This document shows positions 42,594-50,480 of a stretch of 63,399 nt of DNA, piece after piece. A model generated the notes under the pieces. That model was not told where the DNA came from. It saw only the letters and a list, made by a program, of their open reading frames with translations, and searched no databases. Numbering within the stretch: the stretch's first letter is position 1; each line of letters begins with the position of its first letter. This stretch comes from Acidobacteriota bacterium. Its GTDB lineage: Bacteria > Acidobacteriota > Vicinamibacteria > Vicinamibacterales > UBA2999. The position numbers and the translations under genes are program-made. The stretch spans positions 1 through 63,399 of the forward strand of contig JAKFYH010000031.1 in the NCBI GenBank assembly GCA_021730945.1. Reading direction: 5' to 3'.

Positions 42594-42812
42594 CTAGTCC
42601 TCGTTCCAACCGTCGGCCAGCAGTGACTGCCGAATCTCGTCCGCGCGAAAGAGCGCGACGTCGATGGCGGTGTAGTTCTCGATCCGGTCCATGGCTTCGT
42701 CGGCGAAAAACGCCAGCGTGAAGGGAGGGCCGCCCGGGAGAATCACCGCTCGCGCGTAGGTGTGCCCCGGCTTGAACAGGCGCCACAGAATCGTGGGTGC
42801 GGCCGACTCCAC
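42594..42812 (-). CDS. Small hypothetical protein upstream of ispG
   Basis: A 72-residue protein starting at GTG directly after the Gfo stop (no gap) and ending 9 nt before ispG. It contains LWRLFKPGHTYARAVILPGG and FFADEAMDRIENYTAIDVALFRADEIRQ. No family is recognised. Tight packing between two coupled genes supports a real gene; function unknown. Confidence 0.6.
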   Translation of the reverse strand: MESAAPTILWRLFKPGHTYARAVILPGGPPFTLAFFADEAMDRIENYTAIDVALFRADEIRQSLLADGWNED

Positions 42813-43793
42813 CTACTCAGGATACAACGCCGTCGCATCGCGTGCCGAGTCGACGAGCGCCGACAGGGTCGCGGCGGCATCGCGGCTGTCGGCCAGGGTC
42901 ACGACCGGCGGCGCACCGTCGAGCACCGCCGCCTCGAAGTCCGCAATCTCCCGCACGAACAGCTCCGCCGACCCGGCCACGGTGATGGTCTCGACTCGGC
43001 CATTGCGTTCGAGCTCCAGGGTCTCGCGGATTCCGGGCTTGAAGGGATTGGGCACCGTCAGGGCGCCGTCGCTGCCCAGCACCTCGAGCCACGTGCGCAG
43101 CGAGGCGTGGAAGCCGGCATAAACGGTGGCCGTGGCGCCGCCCGGATAACGCAGCATGCCCATGAACTCGGTGTCCACTCCGCCGGCGTGCCACTGCGCC
43201 GAACCGAAGACCATCTTCGGACCGCGGCCGGTCAACAGCTGCGCGTAGGTCACGGGATAGCCGCCGACGTCCCACAGCGCGCCGCCGCCCAGCGTGGCAT
43301 CGAGCCGCACGTCGTTGGCGCGGACCAGCGAGAAGGTGAATCCCGAAACGATGGCATGCACCGTCCCGAGGGCGCCGCCGTGCACCAACTCGAGCACCTT
43401 GGCGGTGAGCGGCTCATGCCGGTACATGAAACCCTCTTCGACCACCACCTTGGCCGCGGTCGCCGCGGCGTGAATGCGGTCGATGTCGGCGGCATTGAGG
43501 GCCATGGGCTTTTCACACAGCACATGCTTGCCCGCCGCAATGGCCGCCAGCGTCCATGGCACATGTTCACTGTTGGGCAGCGGAATGTAGACGGCATCGA
43601 TCGCCGGGTCGTCGAGCAGGGCCTGGTAACCCGCACACGCTCGCGGAATCTCCCATTCGGAGGCATAGGCTTCGGCCCGCGCGCCACTGCGGCTCGCGAC
43701 CGCCAGCAACCGGCTGCGCCCGGTTCGGCGAATCGCCGGGATGACGCGGCGATTGATGCGCGCCGTTCCCAGAATGCCCCAGCGCAAAATCAC
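42813..43793 (-). CDS. Gfo/Idh/MocA family oxidoreductase
   Basis: A 326-residue NAD(P)-dependent oxidoreductase. The nucleotide-binding start is LRWGILGTARINRRVIPAI; VYIPLPNSEHV, the catalytic-core EKPMALNAADI and MYRHEPLTAKV follow. It probably acts on a sugar or polyol. The start is GTG 43793 with GGAG upstream. The open frame continues 57 codons further, but these are DDADISGAADDTD repeats coded by the intergenic tandem array and are rejected. It heads the operon with the small protein, ispG and GNAT. Confidence 0.88.
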   Translation of the reverse strand: MILRWGILGTARINRRVIPAIRRTGRSRLLAVASRSGARAEAYASEWEIPRACAGYQALLDDPAIDAVYIPLPNSEHVPWTLAAIAAGKHVLCEKPMALNAADIDRIHAAATAAKVVVEEGFMYRHEPLTAKVLELVHGGALGTVHAIVSGFTFSLVRANDVRLDATLGGGALWDVGGYPVTYAQLLTGRGPKMVFGSAQWHAGGVDTEFMGMLRYPGGATATVYAGFHASLRTWLEVLGSDGALTVPNPFKPGIRETLELERNGRVETITVAGSAELFVREIADFEAAVLDGAPPVVTLADSRDAAATLSALVDSARDATALYPE

Positions 43794-43808
43794 CAGATCT
43801 CCGGCCCT

Positions 43809-43955
43809 GTCTGCGTGATCTGTGTCATCTGCGGCCCCGGAGATGTCTGCGTCATCTGCGACTCCGAAGATGTCTGCGTCATCTGTGTCATCTGCGGCCC
43901 CGGAGATGTCTGCGTCATCTGTGTCATCTGCGGCCCTGGAGATGTCTGCGTCATC
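43809..43955. repeat. Tandem array of 27-36 bp units
   Basis: Five copies of a unit beginning GATGTCTGCGTCATCTG: a first copy at 43809-43840, a 27-bp shortened copy (43842-43868), two 36-bp copies (43869-43904 and 43905-43940) that differ at one base, and a partial copy to 43955. The unit is the window's dispersed TCTGCGTCATCTG repeat. It fills the Gfo leader and supplies the DinB stop codon. The copies are contiguous without unique spacers, so it is not a CRISPR. Confidence 0.85.
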
Positions 43956-44496
43956 CCTTCTCAACTCTGAGTTTCGCGAGCATGCGGCGGTTGAATTCCT
44001 CGGACTGGCCGCGTGGGATCGAGAGCGTCTTCCAGGACGGTCCCAGCAGGTGCTTGGCGAGGAACAGGATCTGGTAGGCGTGCCCGGCGTAGTGCGCCAC
44101 CTGGCGGCTCATGGCCTTGTAGACGGAGTGGGGCTCTCCGCGAATCACCACCGTGCGCTGCAGGTCGGCGTCGGTGAGCGGCGTGATCGCATCGAACACG
44201 CACTGCCAGCCGTGCTCCCACTCGGCAGTCAACTCGGCCCGCGACTGTGCCACCTCCTCGAATTCCTGGTCGCGCAGGCGCGTGGCCTTCTCACCGTCGC
44301 TGACCAGGAAGTCCACCCAGCGCGACCGCATGTTGCCGGCCATGTGCCGCATGATCACGGCCACGCTGTTGGCTTCGGCGTCGAGCTTGATGTGCAGTTG
44401 ATCGTCAGAGAGCTGTTCGATGGCCTTGTCGGCCAGCTTCTTGATCTTCTGGAATTCGTCGAGGGCGGCCGCGAGGATGGGCGAGTCAGTAGGCAT
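43951..44496 (-). CDS. DinB/DUF1572-like protein
   Basis: A 181-residue four-helix protein of the DinB superfamily, DUF1572-like. Possible metal-binding residues are in VIMRHMAGNMRSRW and QVAHYAGHAYQILFLAKHLLG. The end is LAKLRVEKG, with the stop codon lying in the tandem array, so the last residues may have been altered by repeat insertion. No functional context is visible; it is probably a metal-dependent hydrolase or transferase. Confidence 0.8.
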   Translation of the reverse strand: MPTDSPILAAALDEFQKIKKLADKAIEQLSDDQLHIKLDAEANSVAVIMRHMAGNMRSRWVDFLVSDGEKATRLRDQEFEEVAQSRAELTAEWEHGWQCVFDAITPLTDADLQRTVVIRGEPHSVYKAMSRQVAHYAGHAYQILFLAKHLLGPSWKTLSIPRGQSEEFNRRMLAKLRVEKG

Positions 44497-44725
44497 GTTG
44501 GATCACCAGGAGAATCCCCTACAGAATACCTTGGGCGATGCGGTTGCCGGCCGATGCTTTCGGCGCAGGCAGGGTGCCTGGGCGCCGCTGTTCGTCCCTG
44601 CCTCCTGCCAGTTCATCCCTGAAATCAGCCAGTCTGGGTACTTTGTGTCGCTGCTGTCTTATCAATGCGGTAGCGTTGAATCCTGCCTCATTTGATGTTG
44701 ATGTACCTGGGTTAGGAGTTTTGTA

Positions 44726-47641
44726 ATGGCTCGTTTTACTGCCGTCGCAGCGATGGTGCTGCTCGCATTCGGCTCGGTCGATACTTCGGCGCAAGGTGTG
44801 CAAACCGGTTCAGTCAGGGGCGTCGTGCGCGACGCGACCGGGCTCGTCCTCCCTCAAGCCACCGTGCGGGCCGAGTCGCCCGCGCAGCAGGGTGATCGTG
44901 GCACCACCACCGACCAGGCTGGCGCCTACCGTCTGGCCGGGTTGGCGCCTGGCGACTACACGATCACGATTGAGTTTCCGGGTCTGCAGCCGATGGTGCG
45001 CAGCCTGCGCATCGGCGTGGGTGCCAGTGCTCAGGTCGATGTCGAGTTGCGCGCCGCCGGCGTCACCGAAGCGGTGACGGTGAGCGCCACCGCGCCATCG
45101 CTGGTGTCGACGACCACGGGTGGCTCGCGTTTCCGGGTGACCGAGGTCGACGCCTTGCCCACCGGCCGCACGCCCTCGCTCGTGGCGGAGCTGGCGCCGG
45201 GCTTGACCAACAACACGCCGAACGTGAATCAAGTCACGATTTCCGGCGCGGTGGCCTACGACAACATCTTCCTGGTCGACGGCGTGGACATTGGCGACAA
45301 CCTGCTGGCCCGTCCCGACGACCTCTACATCGAGGATGCCATTGACGAGACCCAGGTGCAGACGGCCGCCATTTCCGCGGAGTACGGCCGCTTCTCGGGT
45401 GGGGTCGTCAACGCCGTGACCAAGCGCGGCGGCAACCTCTTCTCGGGCAGCATTCGCAGCAACCTGTCCAACGCCGCCTGGACCGACGAGACGCCGTTCG
45501 AGGTGGCCGCCGGCCAGAAGCGCCAGAGCAAAATGGATCGTTACTACGAAGGCACCTTTGGCGGTCCGCTGCGTCGCGATCGCCTGTGGTTCTTCTTTGC
45601 CGGCCGCACGCAGTCGAGTGAGACCAGCCTGACCCTGCCGCAGACCGCGGCGGCCTTTCAGCAGACCGACGACCAGCATCGCTGGGAGTTGAAGCTGACG
45701 GCGACGCCGTGGGTCAACCAGACGGTGCAGGTGCAATACCTCGATCGCCGGCAGGTCAGCGTGCGTCCGTCCATTCCGATCACGATCGATCCGACGGCCA
45801 GCGATGAGCAGGACACTCCCGGCCACCTGTTCGTGGCCAACTGGAACGGGGTGCTGGCGGGGCGCTTCTTCGCCACCGCCCAGTACTCGCAGAAGGCCAA
45901 CCACCCGCGGTTTGGCAACACCAGCACGCAACTGGCTGACTCGCCGTTCCTGACCATCGGCCGCGTGTCCCCGGGCGGCCTGCACTTCGGCGCGCGCTAC
46001 TTTGATCGCACCGACCCGGAAGACCGTGACAACAACCAGATCACCGGCAGCCTGTCGTACTTCGGCTCGCGTCCGGGCTTTGGCACGCACGACGTCAAGG
46101 TGGGCATGGAGCGGTTCTCGCTGGTGTTGCGCGGCGGCAACTCGCAGTCGTCGACCGGTTACCTGTTCAACACCGACTTCGCCACGGCCAGCGGCAAGCC
46201 GGTGACCGATGCCAGCGGTCGCGTCGTGCCGGTCTGGATTCCCGGCGCCTCGTCCATCGGCAACACCTTGCCGACGCGGGGTGCGGAAATCGATATCACC
46301 ACCACCTCGTTCTACCTGCAGGACCGATGGATGCCGGCGCCGCGAGTGACCCTCGACCTCGGCGTGCGTTACGAGCACACCGGCAGCACCGCGACCGGCT
46401 CGGCCAGAAGCATCAGTGCGCAGTCGTTCGTGCCGCGTCTCGGCGTGAGCTACGAGCTAGGTGACGATGGCCGCACCATTGCCGGCGCCTCGTACTCGCA
46501 CTACTCGGGCCGCTACACCTCGAGCATCTTCGGCCGCAACACGCCGGTCGCCAACGCCGGACGCGTGACCAGCGTCTACAACGGCCCGGCCGGCCAGGGC
46601 TACGACTTCGCCCCGGCGTTTGATTTGGCCAACTACTCGGTGGTTTCGGGTTCGTTCCCGACCGCCAACATCTTCCTCGACGAGGACCTGCGGTCGCCGG
46701 TGACCCGCGAGTTCACGTTGTCGCTGGGGCAGCAGGTGGGTGCCGGCTCCGTTCGCGCGCTCTACGTCTGGCGCCACGCCACCGGCCTGGTCGAGTCGTT
46801 CGTGAACGATCCCTCGGCCGCCGGCAAGACGACGGTGGCGCTCAACGGCGTGACCTTTGGCACCTTCGATAACGTCTACTACCGCAATTCCGATGATGCC
46901 GTCCGCGACTACCAGGCCGTCGAACTGCAGGGCAACTACCGCCTGCGGTCGAACTGGTCGGCGGCGGGGCACTGGACCGTGCAGCTCAAGAACGATGGCA
47001 ACTACGAAGGTGAAGCGGCCAACCAGCCGGGGATCGGCACCTTGCTCGGCGACTATCCCGAGATGCTGGTGGCCGGCCGCAACTTTCCGACCGGCCGTCT
47101 CGATGACTACCAGCAGCACAAGGTGCGGCTGTGGTCGACCTACCAGCTCGATTTGGGCCGGGTGGGTCAGCTCGACCTGACGCCGATGTGGCGTTACAAC
47201 TCGGCGACCACTTACAGCCTGGCCGCCGCCAGCGTGCCGCTCAGTGTGGCGCAACGGGCGCTCAATCCCGGCTATGCGCGTCTGCCCGGATCGGGCGCCA
47301 ACGGGTCGCAGCAGTTGTTCTTTGGCGAACGGGGCAGCGAAGAGTTTGCCGGCTATGGCCTGCTCGATCTCGCGGCCACCTACCAGGTGCCGGTGATGAA
47401 GTCAGTGCGCCCCTGGGTCAAGATCGAAGTGCTGAACCTGCTCAACAACGACAAGTTGATTGGGTGGGATACCACCGTGACCGCCGACGCCACCAGCGCG
47501 CTCGACGCTAGCGGGCTGCCGACCGGATTCGTGCGTGGCGCCCGATTCGGCCAGGCCACCTCGACGGCGCACTTCCCGCGCCCGCGCCCGGGCCTGACCG
47601 GCGGACGCACGTTGCTCGGCGCCTTCGGCGTTCGCTTCTAG
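44726..47641 (+). CDS. TonB-dependent receptor with regulatory domain
   Basis: A 971-residue outer-membrane protein. A signal peptide (ending VDTSAQG) is followed by a carboxypeptidase-regulatory-like domain (about residues 28-110: GSVRGVVRDATGLVLPQATV), a plug (about 125-230: NVNQVTISGAVAYDNIFLVDGVDIGDN) and a long beta-barrel ending FGVRF, a terminal aromatic suited to barrel assembly. This layout is very common in Acidobacteriota, in Oar/SusC-like importers of oligomers. The AGGAG ribosome site is 8 nt before ATG. A hairpin terminator follows. Confidence 0.93.
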   Translation: MARFTAVAAMVLLAFGSVDTSAQGVQTGSVRGVVRDATGLVLPQATVRAESPAQQGDRGTTTDQAGAYRLAGLAPGDYTITIEFPGLQPMVRSLRIGVGASAQVDVELRAAGVTEAVTVSATAPSLVSTTTGGSRFRVTEVDALPTGRTPSLVAELAPGLTNNTPNVNQVTISGAVAYDNIFLVDGVDIGDNLLARPDDLYIEDAIDETQVQTAAISAEYGRFSGGVVNAVTKRGGNLFSGSIRSNLSNAAWTDETPFEVAAGQKRQSKMDRYYEGTFGGPLRRDRLWFFFAGRTQSSETSLTLPQTAAAFQQTDDQHRWELKLTATPWVNQTVQVQYLDRRQVSVRPSIPITIDPTASDEQDTPGHLFVANWNGVLAGRFFATAQYSQKANHPRFGNTSTQLADSPFLTIGRVSPGGLHFGARYFDRTDPEDRDNNQITGSLSYFGSRPGFGTHDVKVGMERFSLVLRGGNSQSSTGYLFNTDFATASGKPVTDASGRVVPVWIPGASSIGNTLPTRGAEIDITTTSFYLQDRWMPAPRVTLDLGVRYEHTGSTATGSARSISAQSFVPRLGVSYELGDDGRTIAGASYSHYSGRYTSSIFGRNTPVANAGRVTSVYNGPAGQGYDFAPAFDLANYSVVSGSFPTANIFLDEDLRSPVTREFTLSLGQQVGAGSVRALYVWRHATGLVESFVNDPSAAGKTTVALNGVTFGTFDNVYYRNSDDAVRDYQAVELQGNYRLRSNWSAAGHWTVQLKNDGNYEGEAANQPGIGTLLGDYPEMLVAGRNFPTGRLDDYQQHKVRLWSTYQLDLGRVGQLDLTPMWRYNSATTYSLAAASVPLSVAQRALNPGYARLPGSGANGSQQLFFGERGSEEFAGYGLLDLAATYQVPVMKSVRPWVKIEVLNLLNNDKLIGWDTTVTADATSALDASGLPTGFVRGARFGQATSTAHFPRPRPGLTGGRTLLGAFGVRF

Positions 47642-47649
47642 CCGTTCGT

Positions 47650-47681
47650 GTGGATGGACCGCGCTCGCGCGGTTCATCCAC
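47650..47681 (+). terminator. Hairpin after the TonB receptor gene
   Basis: GTGGATGGACCGCG (47650-47663) pairs with CGCGGTTCATCCAC (47668-47681) with one mismatch and a CTCG loop, 9 nt after the stop. No U-tract follows. It lies between convergent genes and may work in both directions. Confidence 0.6.
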
Positions 47682-47705
47682 GCCTATCTGGGCAGCGGCC
47701 GCCGA

Positions 47706-48269
47706 TCAGAACGATCGGGCAAACAACCCTTCGATGGCCTTTTGCGCGGCGGCGCCGACGACCCGCGTCCCGGTGCCGCTGAAGTGCATGTGGGTAATGA
47801 CCGGCTCGGCGCTGCCGGTGCGCGCGTGCCAGGCCGCGGACTCGCCGTCCCACTCGAACCAGCTCGCCCGGTCCTGATCGAACACGAACAGCGGCTTGTT
47901 GCAGAGCTTCGCGAATTCGGCGCCCCACCCGGTGCCGCCGCGAACGGTGTGATCGGGCTGGATGGTGCCAATCACGTAGATTTCCTGTCCGTGGTTGACC
48001 TGGTACCAGATGCTTTGCAGGATCTTGCGGAAGGTCGGCGTGTCGGGATAACGGCGATTCATGAGCCGTGACACGTAGGCGAGGCTGACCTCGCCGGCGT
48101 AAAGCTCTTCGTGATTGAGAACCCGGAGCCCGCGGGTGCGGACCGGCTTGTGGCCGTCGAACGAGAAGTTGACCTCCTCGATTCCGAAGCGCTCCGCACA
48201 GGCACCGAACTCCGCTTCAGCGCCCTGGGCGCCGCCGCTGAAGAGGATGACGTCCTCGCGCTTCGGCAT
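47706..48269 (-). CDS. Rossmann-like (possibly SLOG) conserved protein
   Basis: A 187-residue protein not confidently assigned. It opens with VILFSGGAQGAEAEFGACAERFG, a glycine-rich strand-turn-helix similar to SLOG/LOG or YpsA-like nucleotide-binding proteins, and later has EIYVIGTIQPDHTVRGGTGWG, then CNKPLFVFDQDRASW. These fit a Rossmannoid fold with ligand-binding loops. It lies 6 nt after the RRM protein gene on the same strand, so the two probably form an operon. SLOG proteins include sensors of nucleotide signals; any such role here is speculation. Confidence 0.5.
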   Translation of the reverse strand: MPKREDVILFSGGAQGAEAEFGACAERFGIEEVNFSFDGHKPVRTRGLRVLNHEELYAGEVSLAYVSRLMNRRYPDTPTFRKILQSIWYQVNHGQEIYVIGTIQPDHTVRGGTGWGAEFAKLCNKPLFVFDQDRASWFEWDGESAAWHARTGSAEPVITHMHFSGTGTRVVGAAAQKAIEGLFARSF

Positions 48270-48275
48270 GACTGG

Positions 48276-48962
48276 CTACTCCTTGTCGTCGCCGCCTTCG
48301 GGCTCGCCGTCGCCGGTGTCCGGCGCCGCGTCGACGGCCGTCTCGGGGGCGTCGGGATCCGGGTCGTCGTGCTTCATGAAGTCGGGCAGCGCATCGATCG
48401 CGTCGTCTTCCGAATCATCCAGGTCGTACATGCGGCCGGTGAACTTGGTGGGAATCGGTCCACGCGGCTTGTCTTCCTTCTTGGTGAAGGGCTTCTTCTT
48501 GTCCTTCGGCGGGGCCGGTGGACCGAAGTTCTTCGCGCCACCAGTGGCCTCGCCGCCACCGTAGCCGCCAGACCTGGGCGGGCCGCCAAAGCCGCCACCG
48601 GGCCGCGGACCGCTGAACCCGCCTCCGCCACTGAACCCACCACCACCGCTGAAGCCACCCGGTCGCGGCGGACCGCCGAAGCCGCCGCCAGGACGGGGCG
48701 GCCCTCCGGCTTCACGGGCACGGGCTTCGCTGACGGCCAGGGGACGGCCCATGAACAGCTGGCCGTCGAATTTCTTGATGGCCTCTTCGGCGGGCGCGCG
48801 CTCGGCGTACTCCACAAAGGCAAATCCGCGGGCGCGGCCGGTTTCCCGGTCGAGCGGACGCACGATTTGGGTTGGCGGAGCCACCTGCGCGAAGTGGGTA
48901 CGCAGGTCGTCTTCGGTCGCCTGATAGGGCAAATTGCCCACGAACAATCGGACTGGTGGCAC
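48276..48962 (-). CDS. RRM-domain RNA-binding protein
   Basis: A 228-residue protein with an N-terminal RRM (about residues 4-82): RNP2 is RLFVGNLPY and RNP1 is RGFAFVEYA. A Gly/Pro/Phe-rich linker with GGFSGGGGF units follows, then a basic patch (PKDKKKPFTKKEDKP) and an acidic tail. The start is GTG at 48962. Bacterial RRM proteins of this type are often cold- or stress-induced RNA chaperones; the disordered tail is longer than usual. Confidence 0.9.
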   Translation of the reverse strand: MPPVRLFVGNLPYQATEDDLRTHFAQVAPPTQIVRPLDRETGRARGFAFVEYAERAPAEEAIKKFDGQLFMGRPLAVSEARAREAGGPPRPGGGFGGPPRPGGFSGGGGFSGGGGFSGPRPGGGFGGPPRSGGYGGGEATGGAKNFGPPAPPKDKKKPFTKKEDKPRGPIPTKFTGRMYDLDDSEDDAIDALPDFMKHDDPDPDAPETAVDAAPDTGDGEPEGGDDKE

Positions 48963-49084
48963 TGGTGAACTCTAACGGGTAACGGCTGACGGCAATGGGG
49001 TGTTCTGGTTCAAATCCAACGTGGATGAGGAATGTTGGTTTGGCTTTTGGCTTGGGCGGGTAGCTTAGCAAATCTGCCCGGTCG

Positions 49085-49321
49085 TCACAAGTCTTTCAAT
49101 TGCTGCTCGATGGCGGCCAGGCGCAGTTGCAGCATTTCCCGATGAGCTGCCCGGCAGGCCGCGCCCATCTGGGCCTGGGTCTCGGCCAGCGCCAGTTCCA
49201 GTCCGGCCTTGAGGTGGGCACGGGCCTGTTGGTCGGCGGTCAGCGCCGGCCCGAGGGCAGCCCTGCGTTCCGCCTCGTCTTGCTGGGACTCGACTGCCTT
49301 GCTCTCCCACCCACGCGCCAT
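49085..49321 (-). CDS. Small helical hypothetical protein
   Basis: A 78-residue protein, Ala/Glu/Gln-rich, likely a single long helix or coiled coil (LKAGLELALAETQAQMGAACRAAHREMLQLRLAAIEQQLKDL, in parts). No family recognised. It is alone between the RRM gene and the glyoxalase gene. It begins MARGWESKAVESQQDEAERR, a start common to short acidobacterial hypothetical proteins. Confidence 0.55.
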   Translation of the reverse strand: MARGWESKAVESQQDEAERRAALGPALTADQQARAHLKAGLELALAETQAQMGAACRAAHREMLQLRLAAIEQQLKDL

Positions 49322-49470
49322 TTCTGGAGCATAGCAGGTCAGGAAAGCGCGGAATGGGCCTAAAATGTGCTGTCCCTCGCGGGGGCTGGCCCAAACAGCG
49401 CCCCTACTCGGCGCCCGATTCTCGCAGGTCGCCGGATGGAGGTCATGCGAGCTACGGCCGGAGTGTGCCC

Positions 49471-49869
49471 ATGACCCGCTTTACTTCGATTACCCCTAAT
49501 CTCATCGTCCGCGACCTCGCCGCCAGCCTCGCGTTCTATCGCGATGTGCTGGGCTTTGGCATCACCATGAGCGTGCCCGACGCGCCGCCGTACGTGTTTG
49601 CCGGGCTCGAGCGCGACGGTGTGCCGGTGTTCCTCAACGATGTGAAGGCCGCCGCCGCGGACTTTCCCGCGATGGCCGCCACCCCGCCAGGTGGCACCTG
49701 CACGATGTTCTTCATCGTCACCGACGTCGATGGGCTGCACGCGGCGGTCGCGCCGCGCGCGACGGTGGTGATGCCGCTCAAGACCCAGTTCTACGGCATG
49801 CGCGAGTTCGCCGTGACCGATCCCGATGGCCACGTGATCACATTCGCCGAGCGGGTGGCTGAAGTCTGA
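49471..49869 (+). CDS. Glyoxalase/VOC-family protein
   Basis: A 132-residue VOC-fold protein: ITPNLIVRDLAASLAFYRDVLGF at the start and REFAVTDPDGHVITFAE at the end are the paired beta-alpha-beta modules. Metal ligands of true glyoxalases are only partly present, so the enzymatic role is open. The ATG at 49471 is used because family members begin here. The stop (TGATG) overlaps the ATG of the PagL-like gene, giving coupled translation. Confidence 0.83.
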   Translation: MTRFTSITPNLIVRDLAASLAFYRDVLGFGITMSVPDAPPYVFAGLERDGVPVFLNDVKAAAADFPAMAATPPGGTCTMFFIVTDVDGLHAAVAPRATVVMPLKTQFYGMREFAVTDPDGHVITFAERVAEV

Positions 49870-50456
49870 TGCTGCTGGCGGCGCTCTTCGCGATGCAAGT
49901 GGCGGTGACGCCGGTTGCGACCTGCCTGCAGCCGGGTCGCAGCGGCGAACTGCGATCCGAGTGGATGGTGTCGGCCGGCGCCGCGAGTAGCGTGGCCCTG
50001 TTTCAGTCGCTCGGCCATCGCAGCTACGGCGTGCAAACCGTGTCGTGGGGCCGGACGTTGACCCGGCCGCATGGCCCGGGCTGGCTGCGCGGCTGCTTTG
50101 CCTGGGCGGCGGAAGCCACGCCGCTCCTGGTGCAGTTCGAGCCGTCGCGGCTGTACGGCATGGGGTTGGCGCCGGTGGTGTGGCGCTGGAACTTCCTGCC
50201 GCTAGGTCGCTGGTCGCTCTACGCCGAGCTGTCGGCCGGTGGACTGTGGACCAGCGCCGCGATTCCCGAGGGCACCCAGACCGCGAACTTCACCGCCCAT
50301 TGGGGCGGGGGCGTACGATGGCACACCTCGCCGCGCGACAGCATGGTCGTGTCGTACCGGTTCCAGCACTTCTCGAACGGCAATCAACTGTCGACCAACC
50401 CCGGCGTGAACAGCCATGTGCTGCTCGCCGGCTGGTCGCGGCGTTCCATTCGTTAG
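49869..50456 (+). CDS. PagL-like lipid A deacylase (acyloxyacyl hydrolase)
   Basis: A 195-residue outer-membrane beta-barrel protein with a short signal (MLLAALFAMQVAVTPVAT). The C-terminal RFQHFSNGNQLSTNPGVNSH matches the PagL family pattern, with the His and Ser of HFSN as the expected catalytic pair. PagL removes the 3-O acyl chain from lipid A, so this would remodel lipopolysaccharide. It is translated through the glyoxalase stop (TGATG). The assignment is by motif and size. Confidence 0.75.
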   Translation: MLLAALFAMQVAVTPVATCLQPGRSGELRSEWMVSAGAASSVALFQSLGHRSYGVQTVSWGRTLTRPHGPGWLRGCFAWAAEATPLLVQFEPSRLYGMGLAPVVWRWNFLPLGRWSLYAELSAGGLWTSAAIPEGTQTANFTAHWGGGVRWHTSPRDSMVVSYRFQHFSNGNQLSTNPGVNSHVLLAGWSRRSIR

Positions 50457-50480
50457 CGGGGAGTCGCCTCTGTGGCCAGT

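Noticed and set aside
41166-42626. 486-codon open frame on the plus strand
   Set aside because: It is antisense to ispG; the opposite strand has all IspG cysteines.
43809-43955. Possible CRISPR array
   Set aside because: Units are contiguous and nearly identical with no unique spacers, and no cas genes are near. It is a simple tandem repeat.
43794-43964. N-terminal extension of the Gfo/Idh/MocA enzyme
   Set aside because: The 57 extra codons are coded by the tandem array; the Rossmann motif starts right after GTG 43793, which has a GGAG ribosome site.
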